Positions 6,021 to 7,343 of a DNA stretch of 7,343 nucleotides are shown here, in pieces (position 1 is the first letter of the stretch; every line of letters begins with the position of its first letter). The notes beneath the pieces are model-generated. The model did not search any database. It saw nothing but the letters and a program-made list of their open reading frames with translations, and had not been told where the DNA came from. Position numbers and translations under genes: made by a program. The stretch comes from Chloroflexota bacterium (GTDB lineage: Bacteria > Chloroflexota > UBA6077): the NCBI GenBank assembly GCA_021788565.1, contig JAJYKO010000255.1, positions 1 through 7,343 on the forward strand, written 5' to 3'.

Positions 6021-6038
6021 GCTCGAGTGGAATAACAA
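6009..6038 (-). promoter_or_regulatory. Predicted sigma-70-type promoter for vapBC
   Basis: On the minus strand TTGTTA (6038-6033) and TATAGT (6014-6009) are separated by 18 bp. They match the -35 and -10 consensus at 4 of 6 and 5 of 6 positions. The site starts directly after the rlmD stop codon (6044), about 50 bp upstream of the antitoxin ATG. This is the most AT-rich stretch nearby. It would let the module be transcribed independently of rlmD. Confidence 0.5.
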
Positions 6039-6043
6039 CGCCC

Positions 6044-7324
6044 TTAGTGTAGAAAAACAGCCACTGTCTCCACATGGTAGGTCTGCGGAAAGAGGTCCAC
6101 GGGCTGGATCCGCTCCAGCCGGTAGCCGGCCGCTACCAGCAGACCCGCGTCCCGAGCGAGGGTCGTCGGGTCGCAGGACACGTAGACGATCCGGCCGGGC
6201 GCGAGCCTGATGAGGGTCTCCAGAGCTTCCGGGGAGCATCCGGCCCGCGGCGGGTCGATCACCACGCCGTCCACTCGCTCCACCGGCAGCTCAACCTCGC
6301 CGAAGTTTCCCTCCACCAGCCGAACGTTCTGCCACGGGGAGGTGTTCATTGTAGCATCGGCGTTGGCCGAGGGACTCGCCTCCACGGCAACAATCTCCAT
6401 GACTTTTTCGGCAAGTTGAAGGGTGAAAGTGCCCACGCCGGAATATGCATCCAGGATAACCTGATCCGGCCGCGGCTCCAGCCAGACAAGAGCCGTTTCT
6501 ATCAGCCGCTCTACCTGGGTTCGGTTCACCTGGAAGAAGGAGGCGATGCTGGCGCGGTACCGCTTGCCCAGCAGGATGTGCTCCGTGTAGTCCTGGCCAA
6601 AGAGCGTGCGGCCCTTCTCGGAGCCGCGCCCCTTGCGCTGGACAACGCCGGCTATCAGGTCCGGCCGCGCCTGGACCATCCGCTCGGCGATCTCCGGCCA
6701 GTCGCCGTGGCCGAACAGTCCCACCACCACGCCGGGGAAAACGTCCCCGACTCGTACGAAGGCGTTGTTGGGAAGCACCTCGGCCAGCTTCTCTCGGGCG
6801 AAGAGGTCCCACAGCAGTTCCAGCGTCTCGTTGATCTGGGGACGGGAGATCAGGCACTCTCCTATGGGGACGATGCGGTGGCCGCGCGTCCGTCGGAGGC
6901 CCGGCTCGTTCTCGAAGGTGAAGCCGAACTCCATGGTGTTTCGGTAGTGCCACGGATCCTCCATTCCGAGGATGGGCTGGACCTCCGCCTCCAGGTGGCC
7001 GATTCGGTGGAACGCCTCGGCGACGAGGTGGTGCTTGATGTTGAGCTGCTCCTGGTAGCGGACGTTTTGCCACTGGCAACCACCGCAGGAGCCGAAGTAG
7101 GGGCAGGGGGCATCGGTGCGCAGCTCCGAGGGCTTGAGAACCTCCGCCACGCGCCCGCGGACGAACGATTTCTTGGTGATGGTGACGTCCGCGTTCACCA
7201 CATCGCCGGGAACCCCGCCGCTGACGAACAGCACCATCCCCTCGTGCCGGCCCACGGCCTCTCCGCCGTACGCCATATCCGTCAGCTCTACGGGACCCAG
7301 TATCTTGCGTTCTTTCTTGGACAT
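6044..7324 (-). CDS. rlmD: 23S rRNA (uracil-C5)-methyltransferase, RlmD/RlmCD family
   Basis: A 426-residue SAM-dependent RNA methyltransferase of the TrmA/RumA family. An N-terminal TRAM RNA-binding domain (about 8-65; LTDMAYGGEAVGR...GDVV) is followed by the 4Fe-4S ligands C74, C80 and C83 (CPYFGSCGGC) with C157 (GECLISRP). The Rossmann domain shows FFQVN (263-267), SAM motif LDAYSGVGTF (291-300), VIDPPRAGC (355-363), catalytic C384 in YVSCDPTTLARD and general base E419 in HVETVAVF. The enzyme forms 5-methyluridine in 23S rRNA. The cluster favours RlmD (U1939 in E. coli numbering) or the dual-specific RlmCD (U747 and U1939) over TrmA; sequence alone does not separate these two. ATG 7324 is preceded by a weak GAGAGAG. 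The gene looks intact, ends 83 bp before the antitoxin start, and has no clear terminator of its own. Confidence 0.93.
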   Translation of the reverse strand: MSKKERKILGPVELTDMAYGGEAVGRHEGMVLFVSGGVPGDVVNADVTITKKSFVRGRVAEVLKPSELRTDAPCPYFGSCGGCQWQNVRYQEQLNIKHHLVAEAFHRIGHLEAEVQPILGMEDPWHYRNTMEFGFTFENEPGLRRTRGHRIVPIGECLISRPQINETLELLWDLFAREKLAEVLPNNAFVRVGDVFPGVVVGLFGHGDWPEIAERMVQARPDLIAGVVQRKGRGSEKGRTLFGQDYTEHILLGKRYRASIASFFQVNRTQVERLIETALVWLEPRPDQVILDAYSGVGTFTLQLAEKVMEIVAVEASPSANADATMNTSPWQNVRLVEGNFGEVELPVERVDGVVIDPPRAGCSPEALETLIRLAPGRIVYVSCDPTTLARDAGLLVAAGYRLERIQPVDLFPQTYHVETVAVFLH

Positions 7325-7343
7325 TCTCTCTCGTCACGATTTT

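Noticed and set aside
5961..6239. N-terminal extension of the antitoxin frame up to 6239
   Set aside because: The extension overlaps the 3' end of rlmD and the promoter, has shadow composition, and the RHH domain begins naturally at the ATG at 5960 with its own ribosome binding site.
6291..7337. 348-codon open frame on the minus strand overlapping rlmD
   Set aside because: It is a shifted frame of rlmD, rich in Arg, Pro and Gly as frame shadows are, and has no domain.

Overview
This 7.3-kb window is GC-rich bacterial chromosome with almost no non-coding space. It holds housekeeping genes plus one small toxin-antitoxin pair. The best guess is a Chloroflexota-like or other deep-branching high-GC bacterium. 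That guess rests on the long DnaE with a complete N-terminal PHP metal site and a separate C-terminal domain behind a long linker. It also rests on GTAGGGGC-type palindromic repeats and 7-bp tandem repeats of a kind I remember from such genomes. No 16S gene or other marker is present, so the taxonomy is inference.

Layout, left to right. Positions 1-253 (+) are the 3' end of an M29-family (AmpS/AmpT-like) metallo-aminopeptidase. Positions 271-308 are a perfect 17-bp stem-loop between two convergent genes, probably a shared terminator. Positions 314-1135 (-) encode a PHP-family phosphoesterase of the HisK/HisJ histidinol-phosphatase type. Positions 1138-5118 (-) encode the replicative DNA polymerase III alpha subunit, DnaE. 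Positions 5119-5293 are an intergenic stretch with repeat debris and a small hairpin. Positions 5294-5698 (-) and 5706-5960 (-) encode a PIN-domain toxin and its ribbon-helix-helix antitoxin. A probable promoter and operator lie at about 5984-6038. Positions 6044-7324 (-) encode a TRAM-domain, iron-sulfur 23S rRNA uracil-C5 methyltransferase of the RlmD/RlmCD family.

All genes except the aminopeptidase fragment are on the minus strand, so transcription runs rlmD -> vapB -> vapC -> dnaE -> PHP phosphatase. vapB and vapC are translationally coupled. dnaE and the PHP gene overlap or abut by a few bases and are probably co-transcribed. The toxin-antitoxin pair sits between two housekeeping genes with its own promoter, as expected for an inserted module.

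Two points stand out. First, the PHP phosphatase has no ATG, GTG or TTG that keeps its first metal-binding histidine; the SD-positioned candidate is an ATC codon. Second, the dnaE linker contains what looks like non-coding repetitive DNA read in frame: a palindromic repeat, a 7-bp tandem array whose unit is not a multiple of three, and an 18-bp tandem array encoding Asn-Gly repeats. No wholly new system (CRISPR, phage, large defence island) is visible.
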